From the NCBI RefSeq assembly GCF_020515625.1, contig NZ_JAIWPJ010000001.1, positions 1,364,001-1,428,000 on the forward strand: a DNA stretch of 64,000 nucleotides, read 5' to 3'. The notes beneath the pieces are model-generated. The model did no database searches. It was not told where the DNA came from and was given only the letters and a program-made list of their open reading frames with translations. The first letter of the stretch is position 1. Each line of letters opens with the position of its first letter. Below, in pieces: positions 27,848 through 35,943 of this stretch. Position numbers and translations under genes: made by a program. This stretch comes from Natrinema amylolyticum. Lineage in GTDB: Archaea > Halobacteriota > Halobacteria > Halobacteriales > Natrialbaceae.

Positions 27848-28030
27848 GTGCGAAGCCATGCGGACGAGGTGGAAAGTGATTCCGACGGACTCCCGATTCC
27901 GTATATCATTGGAGAGTTTATAACGGGCGAAACTGAACTCGAGAGACTCGAAGCGACGTCGGACCGCGAGCAGCGGCCGCGATCCGAGAGTGATCGCACC
28001 CGGCGCTACCGGTGGCCGGGCGTCACGCCG

Positions 28031-28040
28031 TTTTTACGTA
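28031..28040 (+). promoter_or_regulatory. TATA-like box of rio2
   Basis: The run tttttacgta ends 20 bases before the rio2 start, so transcription would begin at or within a few bases of the ATG. This implies a leaderless mRNA. Confidence 0.5.
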
Positions 28041-28060
28041 TACGCCGGCTACCCACGCCT

Positions 28061-28972
28061 ATGGTGCGAAACGTCGCCGGGTTGCTCCCGGAACTCGACG
28101 AGGAAGACTTCTATCTCCTCTCGGGGGTCGAACAGGGGATGCGGTTCTCCGAGTGGGTCCAGCGCGAGAAGCTCCCGAAGTTCGCCAATATGACCGAAGA
28201 GGAGGTCGACTACCGGCTCGAGCGCTGTCTCAAGCGCGGGTTAGTCGAGAAGAAGACGATCCAGTACGAGGGCTATACCCTCCAGTTCGAGGGCTACGAC
28301 GTCCTGGCCTTGCGAGCGCTCGTCGAGCAGGACACGATCTCGGAGTTCGGCTCGCCGCTGGGCGTCGGGAAGGAGAGCGACGTCTACGAGGTCAAGTCCT
28401 ACAAGCCCCTCGCGCTGAAGTACCACCGCGAGGGGTATACGAACTTCCGAGAGGTCCACAAGGAACGCGACTACACCTCGGAGAACGACCACGTCTCCTG
28501 GATGTACACCGCCCGGAAGGCCGCCGAGCGCGAACACGACATCCTCGAGGAACTCTACCCCGACGTCGCGGTCCCCCAGCCGATCGGCCAGAACCGCCAC
28601 GCCATCGTCATGGAGAAGATGGACGGCGTCGAGCTCTCGCAGACTCGACTCGAGGACGAGCAGGTGTTGGGCGTCCTCGAGCTGTTGCTCAGCGAAATCG
28701 CTCGCGCGTACGCGAACGGGTACGTCCACGCGGACATGAGCGAGTACAACGTCTTCGTCAACGAGGCGGGCGTGAAAGTATTCGACTGGCCCCAGGCCGT
28801 CCCGACCGATCACGAAAATGCCGGCGAGTTCCTCCGGCGCGACCTGACGAACATCGTGGGCTACTTCCGCCGCAAGTACCCCCAGCACGTCCCCGACGAC
28901 CTCGCGAGCGACGACATCGCCGACTCGATCGAGAGCGAGTCGTTCGAGACGATCACCGAGTTCGTCGCTTGA
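28061..28972 (+). CDS. rio2: RIO2-type atypical serine/threonine kinase
   Basis: The 303-residue protein has an N-terminal winged helix (residues 1-90, starting MVRNVAGLLPELDEEDFYLL), then the RIO kinase domain with the flexible loop LGVGKESDVYEV, a lysine in LALKYHREGY, hinge VMEKMDGVEL, catalytic YVHADMSEYNVFV and metal-binding VKVFDWPQAV. Archaeal Rio2 acts in maturation of the small ribosomal subunit. The start at 28061 gives the canonical winged-helix beginning. The much longer open frame upstream overlaps lplA and is a shadow. Confidence 0.93.
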   Translation: MVRNVAGLLPELDEEDFYLLSGVEQGMRFSEWVQREKLPKFANMTEEEVDYRLERCLKRGLVEKKTIQYEGYTLQFEGYDVLALRALVEQDTISEFGSPLGVGKESDVYEVKSYKPLALKYHREGYTNFREVHKERDYTSENDHVSWMYTARKAAEREHDILEELYPDVAVPQPIGQNRHAIVMEKMDGVELSQTRLEDEQVLGVLELLLSEIARAYANGYVHADMSEYNVFVNEAGVKVFDWPQAVPTDHENAGEFLRRDLTNIVGYFRRKYPQHVPDDLASDDIADSIESESFETITEFVA

Positions 28973-29261
28973 AAGTCTGATCGAGGGCGTACAGCAGTCG
29001 ACTCCTCACGGACGTCCGACCGCGGTCGCCGTCGACCGCGTTCCGTTTCGTTTCTCGAAGGTGTTCCGAGCGACCAGTGCTACTGAACCTCACGAAGGGG
29101 TGCGCTCGCGGACGTCTGACTCCTGCCTCGTCTTTGGCCGTGATCTCTGAGAGACCACGTATCGAGCGACTCGAGCACCGACGGGACGGAGGGACGTCGT
29201 CGGTCTCCATGCCTGGACTCGAGAATACTGCCCCTACTTCCGGTCAATAAACCATATTCCA
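28973..29261. other. Intergenic stretch after rio2, no gene seen
   Basis: Two convergent genes border this 289-base stretch. I see no tRNA, repeat or credible open frame; minus-strand frames are arginine-rich shadows. Confidence 0.5.
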
Positions 29262-30071
29262 CTATATGAAATCGGAGATTGTGCGGTCGACTGCTCTCAC
29301 TTCAGGGTGAGTACACCTGATGACGTCGAAGTCTTTCCCTTGGTCCCCGTTGACCGTCAGGAACACCGTGCCGTCGATGAGGGCGATACCACAGGGGACG
29401 CGCTCGTCGATACGATAGTAAACGGGGGAGTCAGCGATCGATTCGATCGTTTGCCATCTGTTCAGGAGATTCGCGTCAGTGAGCATCGTCTCGGCTACGT
29501 CCAAGTCGAAGACGACGGCGCCGTCGGGTTCATCACCGACCCGCAAAGCCTCTTCGAACGTGTGCAAGGAGAGGGAAAGAAACGTTCCGAGAAGCGCCTT
29601 CCGCGACGACGCGTTCCGAACGGCGTTCGCGACGGCGGCGGACATCGGGTCGGCCTCGTCGCCGGCCACCAGTTCGCCGTCGGCGAGATATCGGAGATCG
29701 AAGTCGAACCACGCCGTCGGAAGCGCGTCGATCACGTCGGGATATCGCTGCTCGACGGCAATCGTCTCGAGCAACCGATCGAAGTGGACGGACACCTCTC
29801 TGCCCGCGTTCGTGATCGCGTACTCGCCATCGGCGTGGTCCCGTTCGATCCACCCCCGATCCGTCAGATCGCTGAGCGTCCGACTGAGCGTTACTCGCGT
29901 CACATCGGTCCCCGCCGTCAACTCTTCACGCGTGCGCGCTCCGTCCGCGAGTAACTCGAGGACGCGGACCCTGTGTTTCGACCGCGCGAGAAACGCTGCC
30001 TCCTCGATGGCTTCGCTCGTCGATTCACTACAGCCCCGTGTCGTCGCTTCCGGAATTCGGTTCTCGCTCAT
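29262..30071 (-). CDS. Helix-turn-helix regulator with ligand-domain C-terminus
   Basis: The 269-residue protein has a winged helix near residues 25-95 (HRVRVLELLADGARTREELTA and LSRTLSDLTDRGWIER), followed by a helical stretch and a C-terminal alpha/beta domain ending VRAVDRTISDFI. This is the layout of the archaeal DUF1724/MarR-like regulators, here of unknown effector. The promoter region (30072-30192) is shared with a divergent membrane protein gene, a likely target. Confidence 0.78.
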   Translation of the reverse strand: MSENRIPEATTRGCSESTSEAIEEAAFLARSKHRVRVLELLADGARTREELTAGTDVTRVTLSRTLSDLTDRGWIERDHADGEYAITNAGREVSVHFDRLLETIAVEQRYPDVIDALPTAWFDFDLRYLADGELVAGDEADPMSAAVANAVRNASSRKALLGTFLSLSLHTFEEALRVGDEPDGAVVFDLDVAETMLTDANLLNRWQTIESIADSPVYYRIDERVPCGIALIDGTVFLTVNGDQGKDFDVIRCTHPEVRAVDRTISDFI

Positions 30072-30192
30072 CGTCTCCCCCGTTATCGACCCCGCCTTTA
30101 GGCCGAGCTAAAGACTGTCGTTCTCCGCTGGGGACTGTCGCGTCGACCGACGGATGGTGGACTTAATCTGACTCGCGTTCGTAGCCCCATAT

Positions 30193-30723
30193 ATGAGTGG
30201 TAATGACACGCACAGTCTCGACGGTGTCGGTATCTGGGGCGGCGGCGTCACCAGCGGACTGGTCGCCGGGATCGCCATGGGACTGGTCCTCCACTTGGGC
30301 GGCAGCCAGATCGAGTTGTTAGGCGGGCTCGCAACGGATCCCGGCACGGCGGTCGGCGTCGGCTGGACGATTCATCTCATGCTGAGCGTCGGGTTCGGGC
30401 TCCTGTTCGCCGCCATCGCCTCGAGGCGGGCAGTCCAGCAGTTGATCGACGACTTCAGCGATTACGTCATCGTGGGGCTCGTCTTCGGTGCGGTCCTCGG
30501 ACTCTTCGCCGGCGGCGTCCTGTTCCCGCTGGCGATGGAGCGAGCCGGCGTGGCGACGTTGCCGCTCCCGTTCCTCCCGATTTCGGGGCCCACGGCGGAG
30601 CTGTTCAGCGCGCTCGTGTTCGGGTTCGGTCACCTCGTCTACGGACTAGTGCTGGGGTCCGTCTTCGCGACGATCAACGGGGTCACGCCGCGCGGCGTGC
30701 GCGATTTCGTCGCGATCCGATGA
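30193..30723 (+). CDS. Haloarchaeal membrane protein of unknown function
   Basis: The 176-residue protein has four hydrophobic segments with glycine-rich packing (GVTSGLVAGIAMGLVLHLGG, LMLSVGFGLLFAAIA, VGLVFGAVLGLFAGGVLFP, SALVFGFGHLVYGLVLGSV). The layout and the histidines in HLGG and HLMLS recur in haloarchaeal proteins often named histidine-kinase-like by error, but no catalytic domain is present. It is divergent from the HTH regulator at 29262 and may be controlled by it. Confidence 0.65.
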   Translation: MSGNDTHSLDGVGIWGGGVTSGLVAGIAMGLVLHLGGSQIELLGGLATDPGTAVGVGWTIHLMLSVGFGLLFAAIASRRAVQQLIDDFSDYVIVGLVFGAVLGLFAGGVLFPLAMERAGVATLPLPFLPISGPTAELFSALVFGFGHLVYGLVLGSVFATINGVTPRGVRDFVAIR

Positions 30724-30791
30724 CCCGTGATCGCGGCGGTCGATCGGCCGCTGCGTGACTCGCTGTCACGGCCGTTCGAGGAGTTCGAAGC

Positions 30792-30944
30792 CCTTATACT
30801 CGAGAGTTGGGAAGTGTGAGTAGACTCGCTGGTTCGCGGGCATCAGTGGGCACCTGTACGACGGCCGGTCACAGGTCGGGATGTGATCCGCGGGGCTCGG
30901 CCCCGGTCGGGATTGAACCAGCAAACGCCCGCGGGTGAATACAA
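30792..30944 (+). promoter_or_regulatory. Promoter and long leader of the L15e gene
   Basis: A TATA-like cttatac at about 30790-30797 would start transcription near 30820, leaving a leader of about 120 bases. The leader contains self-complementary pieces (acctgt...acaggt near 30854-30875, and ccgcggggc/gccccgg near 30889-30905). Just before the ATG is ggtga, a weak ribosome-binding match. Long structured leaders often serve ribosomal-protein autoregulation; the role here is inferred. Confidence 0.35.
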
Positions 30945-31535
30945 ATGGCAGAAAGCTTCTATTCCCACATCAAGGACGCATGGAAAGACCCCGACGACGG
31001 CAAGCTCGGGGAGCTGCAGTGGCAGCGCAAACAGGAATGGCGCGACCAGGGTGCGATCGAGCGAATCGATCGCCCGACGCGTCTCGACAAGGCACGCGAA
31101 CTCGGCTACAAGGCCAAGCAGGGCATCATCGTGGCCCGGGTCTCGGTCCGGAAAGGGACCGCCCGGAAGCAGCGACACAAGGCCGGTCGGCGCTCGAAGC
31201 GCCAGGGTGTCAACCGCATCGGGCGGCGCAAGAACATCCAGCGTATCGGCGAAGAGCGCGTCTCCCGGAAGTACCCCAACATGCGGGTGCTCAACAGTTA
31301 CTGGGTCGGTGAAGACGGCTCGCAGAAGTGGTTCGAGATGATCCTCGTCGATCCGAACCACCCCGCGATCGAGAACGACGACGATCTCAGCTGGATCTGC
31401 GACGACGACCACACGAACCGCGCGTTCCGCGGCCTCACCAACGCCGGCAAGTCCAACCGCGGTCTCAACAACCGCGGCAAGGGCGCGGAGAAGGTTCGTC
31501 CGTCCAACAACGGCGACCAGGGCCGCGCGAAGTAA
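30945..31535 (+). CDS. rpl15e: 50S ribosomal protein L15e
   Basis: The 196-residue basic protein starts MAESFYSHIKDAWKDPDDG and contains the family core GIIVARVSVRKGTARKQRH and VLNSYWVGEDGSQKWFEMILVDP. It ends with a glycine- and arginine-rich tail (RGLNNRGKGAEKV). L15e is an archaeal/eukaryotic large-subunit protein. Its length matches haloarchaeal L15e. It is a single-gene unit. Confidence 0.97.
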   Translation: MAESFYSHIKDAWKDPDDGKLGELQWQRKQEWRDQGAIERIDRPTRLDKARELGYKAKQGIIVARVSVRKGTARKQRHKAGRRSKRQGVNRIGRRKNIQRIGEERVSRKYPNMRVLNSYWVGEDGSQKWFEMILVDPNHPAIENDDDLSWICDDDHTNRAFRGLTNAGKSNRGLNNRGKGAEKVRPSNNGDQGRAK

Positions 31536-31680
31536 CACGCAGTCACCGCAGCCGATTTCACGCCGATTTTTCCGCGACGCGACTCGAGAGCACCGGCGCC
31601 ACCGATCGCTGATACCGAACGACCGCGAGGCGTGCCATCGCCGAGACGGGCACTAAGTGTTCGACTGTGGTACCGTCCGT

Positions 31681-33834
31681 ATGCCACGCTCGCAGGTCGC
31701 CACGTTCTCGATCGATCGCGTCGAGATACTCGACGAGGACGGCCGTGTCGACGAGTCGCTCGAGCCCGACGTCGATGACGACCGACTCCTCGAGTGGTAT
31801 CGGACGATGAAACGGTCGCGACGACTCGACCGGCGGGTGATCGCCCTCCAGCGACGGGGCGAACTGGGGACGTTCGCGCCCGCGACGGGACAGGAGGCCG
31901 CTCAGGTCGGGAGTACCGCGGCCCTGAACGAGACCGACTGGACGGTGCCCGCGTTCCGTGAGCACCCCTCGGCGCTGGCCCGCGGGGGCTCCGCGCAGGC
32001 GATCATCGAGTACGCGATGGGGCTCGAGGAGGGCGGGGAGCCGCCCGAGGACGTGCCGATGATGCCGCCGTCGATCGCCGTGGGAACCCAACCGCTGCAC
32101 GCGGCGGGGATCGGCTGGGCGGCGTCGATGAACGACGCCGATTCGGTCGCGCTCACCTACTTCGGAGACGGCGCCACGAGCGAGGGCGAGGTTTACGAGG
32201 CGATGAACCTGGCCGGCGTCTACGAGGCCCAGACGATCTTCTTCTGCCAGAACAACCAGTACGCGATCTCGACGCCGCTGTCGAAACAGACGCGAGCGGC
32301 GTCGCTCGCTCAGAAGGCCGTCGCCGCGGGCATCGAGCCGATTCAGGTCGACGGCAACGATATTCTGGGCGTCTACGCGGTGACGAAGGCGGCCAGAGAG
32401 CGCGCCCGCCGCGGCGTCCCGACGCTGATCGAGGCGACGACCTACCGGCGGGAGATGCATACGACGGCGGACGATCCGTCCGTCTACCGCACTACCGAGG
32501 AAGAGGAGTCGTGGGAGCCGCTCGACCCCATCCTGCGGTTCGAGCGCTACCTCCGCGATCGGGGGCTCCTCGACGACGAGACGGTCGACTCGATCGAGTC
32601 CGAGATCGAAGCCGATCTCGAGGAATCGCTCGAGGCGGCCCGGGAGACGGAGGCGAACGCCGACCCGGTCGACATGTTCGACAACGCGTACGCGGAGCGG
32701 CCGCCCTACCTCGAACGCCAGCGCGAAGCCTTCGTCGCGGACGATGGGTATACGGTCGCACCCACCGGGAGTCAGCGCAGTGATGGCGGATCGTCGGCGG
32801 CGGACGCGAGTTCCGGTGACGACGGCGGTGCCGACGGGACCACCGAGAGAACCGACGCGGACCTCGCGGACGCCGAGCGGCTGAACATGGTCGAGGCGAT
32901 CCGCGGGACGCTCCGCGCCGAACTCGAGCGGGACGACGACGTGCTCGTCTACGGCCAGGACGTCGGCGTCGACGGCGGCGTCTTCCGCGCGACGCAGGGA
33001 CTGCTCGACGCCTTCCCCGGCCGAGTTCACGACGCGCCGGTGGCCGAGGCGGGCATCGTCGGCCTCGGCGTCGGCCTCGCGGCGGCGGGCTACCGACCGG
33101 TCGCCGAGATCCAGTTCGCCGGGTTCACGTTTCAGGCCTTTTCGCAGATCCACCAGCATCTCTCGCGGATTCGGAGCCGCTCGCGCGGGCGGCTCACCTG
33201 TCCGATGGTGGTTCGCGCACCCTACGGCCTCGGCGTGTCGGCACTCGAGCACCACTCCGAGAGCTACGAGGCGGGCTACGCCCACGTTCCCGGGCTGAAA
33301 GTCGTGATTCCCTCGACGGCCAGGGACGCGGCCGGACTGCTGCGGTCTGCGATCCGCAGTCCCGATCCGGTCCTCTTCTTCGAACCCATGCCCCTGTACC
33401 GCGCGGCCAGGCGGTCGGTCCCCGACGAGACCGTGGTCCCGCTGGGCGAGGCACGGACGGTCGAGGAGGGAACCGACGCCACCGTCGTAGCGTGGGGGGC
33501 GATGGTCCCGGAAGTCGAGGACGCCGTCGCCGATCTCGCGGCCGACGTCGAGGTGATCGACCTGCGGACGATCAGCCCGATGGACACCGAGACCGTCCTC
33601 GAGTCGGTCCGGAAGACCGGTCGCTGCGTCATCGTTCACGAGGCCCCGCGGACGGGCGGGTTCGCCGGTGAGATCGCCGCCCGGATTTCCGACGAGGCCG
33701 TCTGGTACCTCGAGGCACCGATCGAGCGGGTGACGGGCTACGACGTCCCCGTCCCGCTCCCGGCCCGCGAGGACTCCTATCGGCCCGACCCGGACCGGAT
33801 CCGAGCGTCGATCGAACGAGTGCTCGCCGCGTAA
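31681..33834 (+). CDS. Fused 2-oxoacid dehydrogenase E1 alpha-beta
   Basis: One 717-residue protein contains both E1 subunits. Residues 1-345 are E1-alpha, with the thiamine diphosphate motif GDGATSEGEVYEAMN (162-176) closing in QNN (190-192), and TTADDPSVYR. Residues about 400-717 are E1-beta (VYGQDVGVDGGVF, VAEAGIVGLGVGLAAAGYRP, PVLFFEPMPLYR, VIVHEAPRTGG). They are joined by a serine/glycine/aspartate linker (362-395). It would decarboxylate pyruvate or a branched-chain 2-oxoacid and pass the acyl group to lipoyl-E2. No E2 or E3 gene is nearby; lplA is 4 kb upstream. The ATG at 31681 was chosen over one eight codons upstream. Confidence 0.9.
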   Translation: MPRSQVATFSIDRVEILDEDGRVDESLEPDVDDDRLLEWYRTMKRSRRLDRRVIALQRRGELGTFAPATGQEAAQVGSTAALNETDWTVPAFREHPSALARGGSAQAIIEYAMGLEEGGEPPEDVPMMPPSIAVGTQPLHAAGIGWAASMNDADSVALTYFGDGATSEGEVYEAMNLAGVYEAQTIFFCQNNQYAISTPLSKQTRAASLAQKAVAAGIEPIQVDGNDILGVYAVTKAARERARRGVPTLIEATTYRREMHTTADDPSVYRTTEEEESWEPLDPILRFERYLRDRGLLDDETVDSIESEIEADLEESLEAARETEANADPVDMFDNAYAERPPYLERQREAFVADDGYTVAPTGSQRSDGGSSAADASSGDDGGADGTTERTDADLADAERLNMVEAIRGTLRAELERDDDVLVYGQDVGVDGGVFRATQGLLDAFPGRVHDAPVAEAGIVGLGVGLAAAGYRPVAEIQFAGFTFQAFSQIHQHLSRIRSRSRGRLTCPMVVRAPYGLGVSALEHHSESYEAGYAHVPGLKVVIPSTARDAAGLLRSAIRSPDPVLFFEPMPLYRAARRSVPDETVVPLGEARTVEEGTDATVVAWGAMVPEVEDAVADLAADVEVIDLRTISPMDTETVLESVRKTGRCVIVHEAPRTGGFAGEIAARISDEAVWYLEAPIERVTGYDVPVPLPAREDSYRPDPDRIRASIERVLAA

Positions 33835-33892
33835 GGCCCGGTCCGCGGGGCTCAGAGGTGGACTTATTCCGGGGGCCGACGTACTGCCAGGC

Positions 33893-34327
33893 ATGGCAAA
33901 ACACGTTCTCGTGGCGGTCGACGATTCGACGCAGTCGACTGAAGCGCTCGAGTTCGCCTGTACGGAGTATCCGGAGGCGACGATCACCGCGCTCTACGTC
34001 CTCGATCCGGGCGACTTCTACGCGGTCAGCGGCGTCGAGGGGACCGCGATGGCGAATTACGACGAGATACAGGGCCACCACGAGGAGCGAGCCGAGGGAA
34101 TCCTCGAGACGGCACGCGAGCAGGCGGCCGAGCACGGCGTCGAGATCGAAACGGAGCACGTCGTCGGCAGCGTCTCGCGGTCGATCGTCGACTACGCAGC
34201 CGAACACGGCGTCGATCACATCGTCGTCGGGAGTCACGGTCGGACGGGTGCGAGTCGAATTCTCCTGGGGAGCGTCGCGGAAACGGTCGCCCGCCGGTCG
34301 CCGGTGCCCGTGACGATCGTTCGATAG
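33893..34327 (+). CDS. Universal stress protein (UspA family)
   Basis: The 144-residue protein has a single Usp domain with the ATP-binding motif GSHGRTGASRILLGSVAETV near the C-terminus and the opening strand HVLVAVDDS. ATP-binding Usps act in stress and energy sensing. A TATA-like gacttattc about 30 bases before the ATG suggests a leaderless transcript. It converges with mamA. Confidence 0.92.
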   Translation: MAKHVLVAVDDSTQSTEALEFACTEYPEATITALYVLDPGDFYAVSGVEGTAMANYDEIQGHHEERAEGILETAREQAAEHGVEIETEHVVGSVSRSIVDYAAEHGVDHIVVGSHGRTGASRILLGSVAETVARRSPVPVTIVR

Positions 34328-34434
34328 TCGGCTCGCTACCGGTGAGCGATCGCGGACCGGACGCGGCGCGATGAACGCGGCGACCGCTGTCCGTCTCGAG
34401 TCGGCTCGGGAAAAGACGTGACGCGTCGGTCAGA

Positions 34435-34881
34435 TCAGGCCGAGACGGTCTGGCCTTCCCGCTCGCTTTCGGTCGAGCGCATGTCCAGATCGGCCATCAG
34501 GGCGTCGATGGCCTCCTCGGGATCGGTCTCGGAGTCGAAGACCCGATCGAATCCCATCTCGCGGAAGAACGTTCGTGTCTCCTCGAAGTCGTCCTGCCCG
34601 ACGGCGAGGTTGCCACCGATGTAGGTCGTGACGTCAAGGCCGGACTCGGCGATTCGCCGGTGGAAGCCCTCACAGTCCTGCTTGGCGTGTCCGTAGAGCG
34701 AGGAGACGAGTACAGCCTCGGCGTCGTTGGCGGATGCGGCTTCGACGAACTCGTCCTGAGAGCTCTGGACTCCCAGGTTGACGACGTCGAATCCGGCTGC
34801 CTCCAGCGCCTGTTCCAGGATGGTGATCCCGACGACGTGAGCGTCGGATCCGATCACGCCGAGGATGACTGTCTTCGTCAT
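34435..34881 (-). CDS. mamA: Glutamate mutase small (B12-binding) subunit
   Basis: The 148-residue protein shows the cobalamin-binding signature GSDAHVVGITILEQAL (DxHxxG), then SSLYGHAKQD and GGNLAVGQDD, the S..L and GG elements of the Rossmann-like B12 domain. It matches the sigma subunit of methylaspartate (glutamate) mutase, used in the haloarchaeal methylaspartate cycle for acetyl-CoA assimilation. The catalytic subunit MamB, methylaspartase and the cycle's CoA enzymes are not adjacent, which is unusual. The C-terminal 25 residues are polar. The ATG at 34881 begins the first strand. Confidence 0.9.
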   Translation of the reverse strand: MTKTVILGVIGSDAHVVGITILEQALEAAGFDVVNLGVQSSQDEFVEAASANDAEAVLVSSLYGHAKQDCEGFHRRIAESGLDVTTYIGGNLAVGQDDFEETRTFFREMGFDRVFDSETDPEEAIDALMADLDMRSTESEREGQTVSA

Positions 34882-35073
34882 GTGCGTACCACCACAAACT
34901 GGGGGGACCACCATAAACCTAATGATTAATAATGTGGCAATGGTTCGCACGGTCGCCGTCCCGCGATTACTCGACGTTTTTCGGTGGACGAGATCGCCGG
35001 TAAACCGTTCGTCTATCCGCGAGGGAAATCGTTGTCCGATCGTCACGGTACCGTGCGGAATGCGAGTCGGTCG

Positions 35074-35784
35074 TCAAACGGTCGTCAGCGCGCCGACCGA
35101 CGCGTCGGTGCGCTCGCGGGCGCGCCGGATGCCGTCCTCGCCGGCCGCGATGAGCGCGAAGACGCCGGCGACATCGGCCTCGGCCGTGTTGGTGATGTCC
35201 AACAGGAGTTCCTGGGTCTCGCCCGACCGGATGAGATCGTCGACGACGAGCACCGACTCCCCTGGGGCGATGGCCGAGGCGGGCAGGTAGTAGGTGAGTT
35301 CGATGCCGGACTGCAGGCGCTGGCGAGCCTCGATGAACTCCTCGACGGCGGTCTCCTTGCTCTTCTTCGCGTAGGCACAGCGAACGCCGTAGTAGCTGGC
35401 GAGCGCGGCCGCGAGCGTGATCCCGTCGGTCGCGGCGGTGAGGACGACGTCCGGGCGATCGAAGTCGAACCCGTTGGCCACGACCGGCGCGGCCAGATCA
35501 AGGAACGGCTGGTCGAAGACGGTCGCGGAGTTGTCGACGTACCCCTCGTCGTCGACGCGGATGCGGGCGTCGAGTTCCTCGGCGAGCGCCTCGCGGCCGA
35601 GGTCCTCGACGACCTCACGTGCGCGGTCAGTGCCGGGGAGAACGTGCCCGTTGACGTATCGGTTGAGATCGCCCGCCGGGAGCCCCGTCGTCTCAGCGAG
35701 GTCGTCGTAGGTCCGCGTCTCCTTCAACATCCGCAACACGTCGACGGCCCGCAACTGGAGGGCCGCCTTCTCGGCTCTGTTCAT
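35074..35784 (-). CDS. gfcR: GfcR, PRTase-domain regulator of sugar metabolism
   Basis: The 236-residue protein has an N-terminal helix-turn-helix (LQLRAVDVLRMLKETRTYDDLA...LNRYVNGHVLPG) and a C-terminal type I phosphoribosyltransferase domain with the PRPP loop VLVVDDLIRSGET. This combination is GfcR, the haloarchaeal transcription factor that activates glycolytic-type sugar catabolism genes. True orotate phosphoribosyltransferase (pyrE) is at 38794. The ATG at 35784 begins MNRAEKAALQLR; the frame upstream is unsupported. Confidence 0.9.
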   Translation of the reverse strand: MNRAEKAALQLRAVDVLRMLKETRTYDDLAETTGLPAGDLNRYVNGHVLPGTDRAREVVEDLGREALAEELDARIRVDDEGYVDNSATVFDQPFLDLAAPVVANGFDFDRPDVVLTAATDGITLAAALASYYGVRCAYAKKSKETAVEEFIEARQRLQSGIELTYYLPASAIAPGESVLVVDDLIRSGETQELLLDITNTAEADVAGVFALIAAGEDGIRRARERTDASVGALTTV

Positions 35785-35943
35785 ACAGATATGCACGATT
35801 CCGCAACTATGGGTATTACGATCGGATTCACGCGATGGGATCCGCACGAACGTGGCTCGTTCGAGCGACACGCGACTCGAGCGGACAGTCTCGGACAGGA
35901 GAGCCGACGACCGAAAGTAGCGAGAACGGCGATGGCGAGGCCG

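Noticed and set aside
31558-33987. Very long open frame (809 residues) on the strand opposite the fused E1 gene
   Set aside because: It mirrors a clearly conserved gene, is rich in Arg/Asp/Gly/Val as expected of a GC-rich antisense frame, and has no domain.
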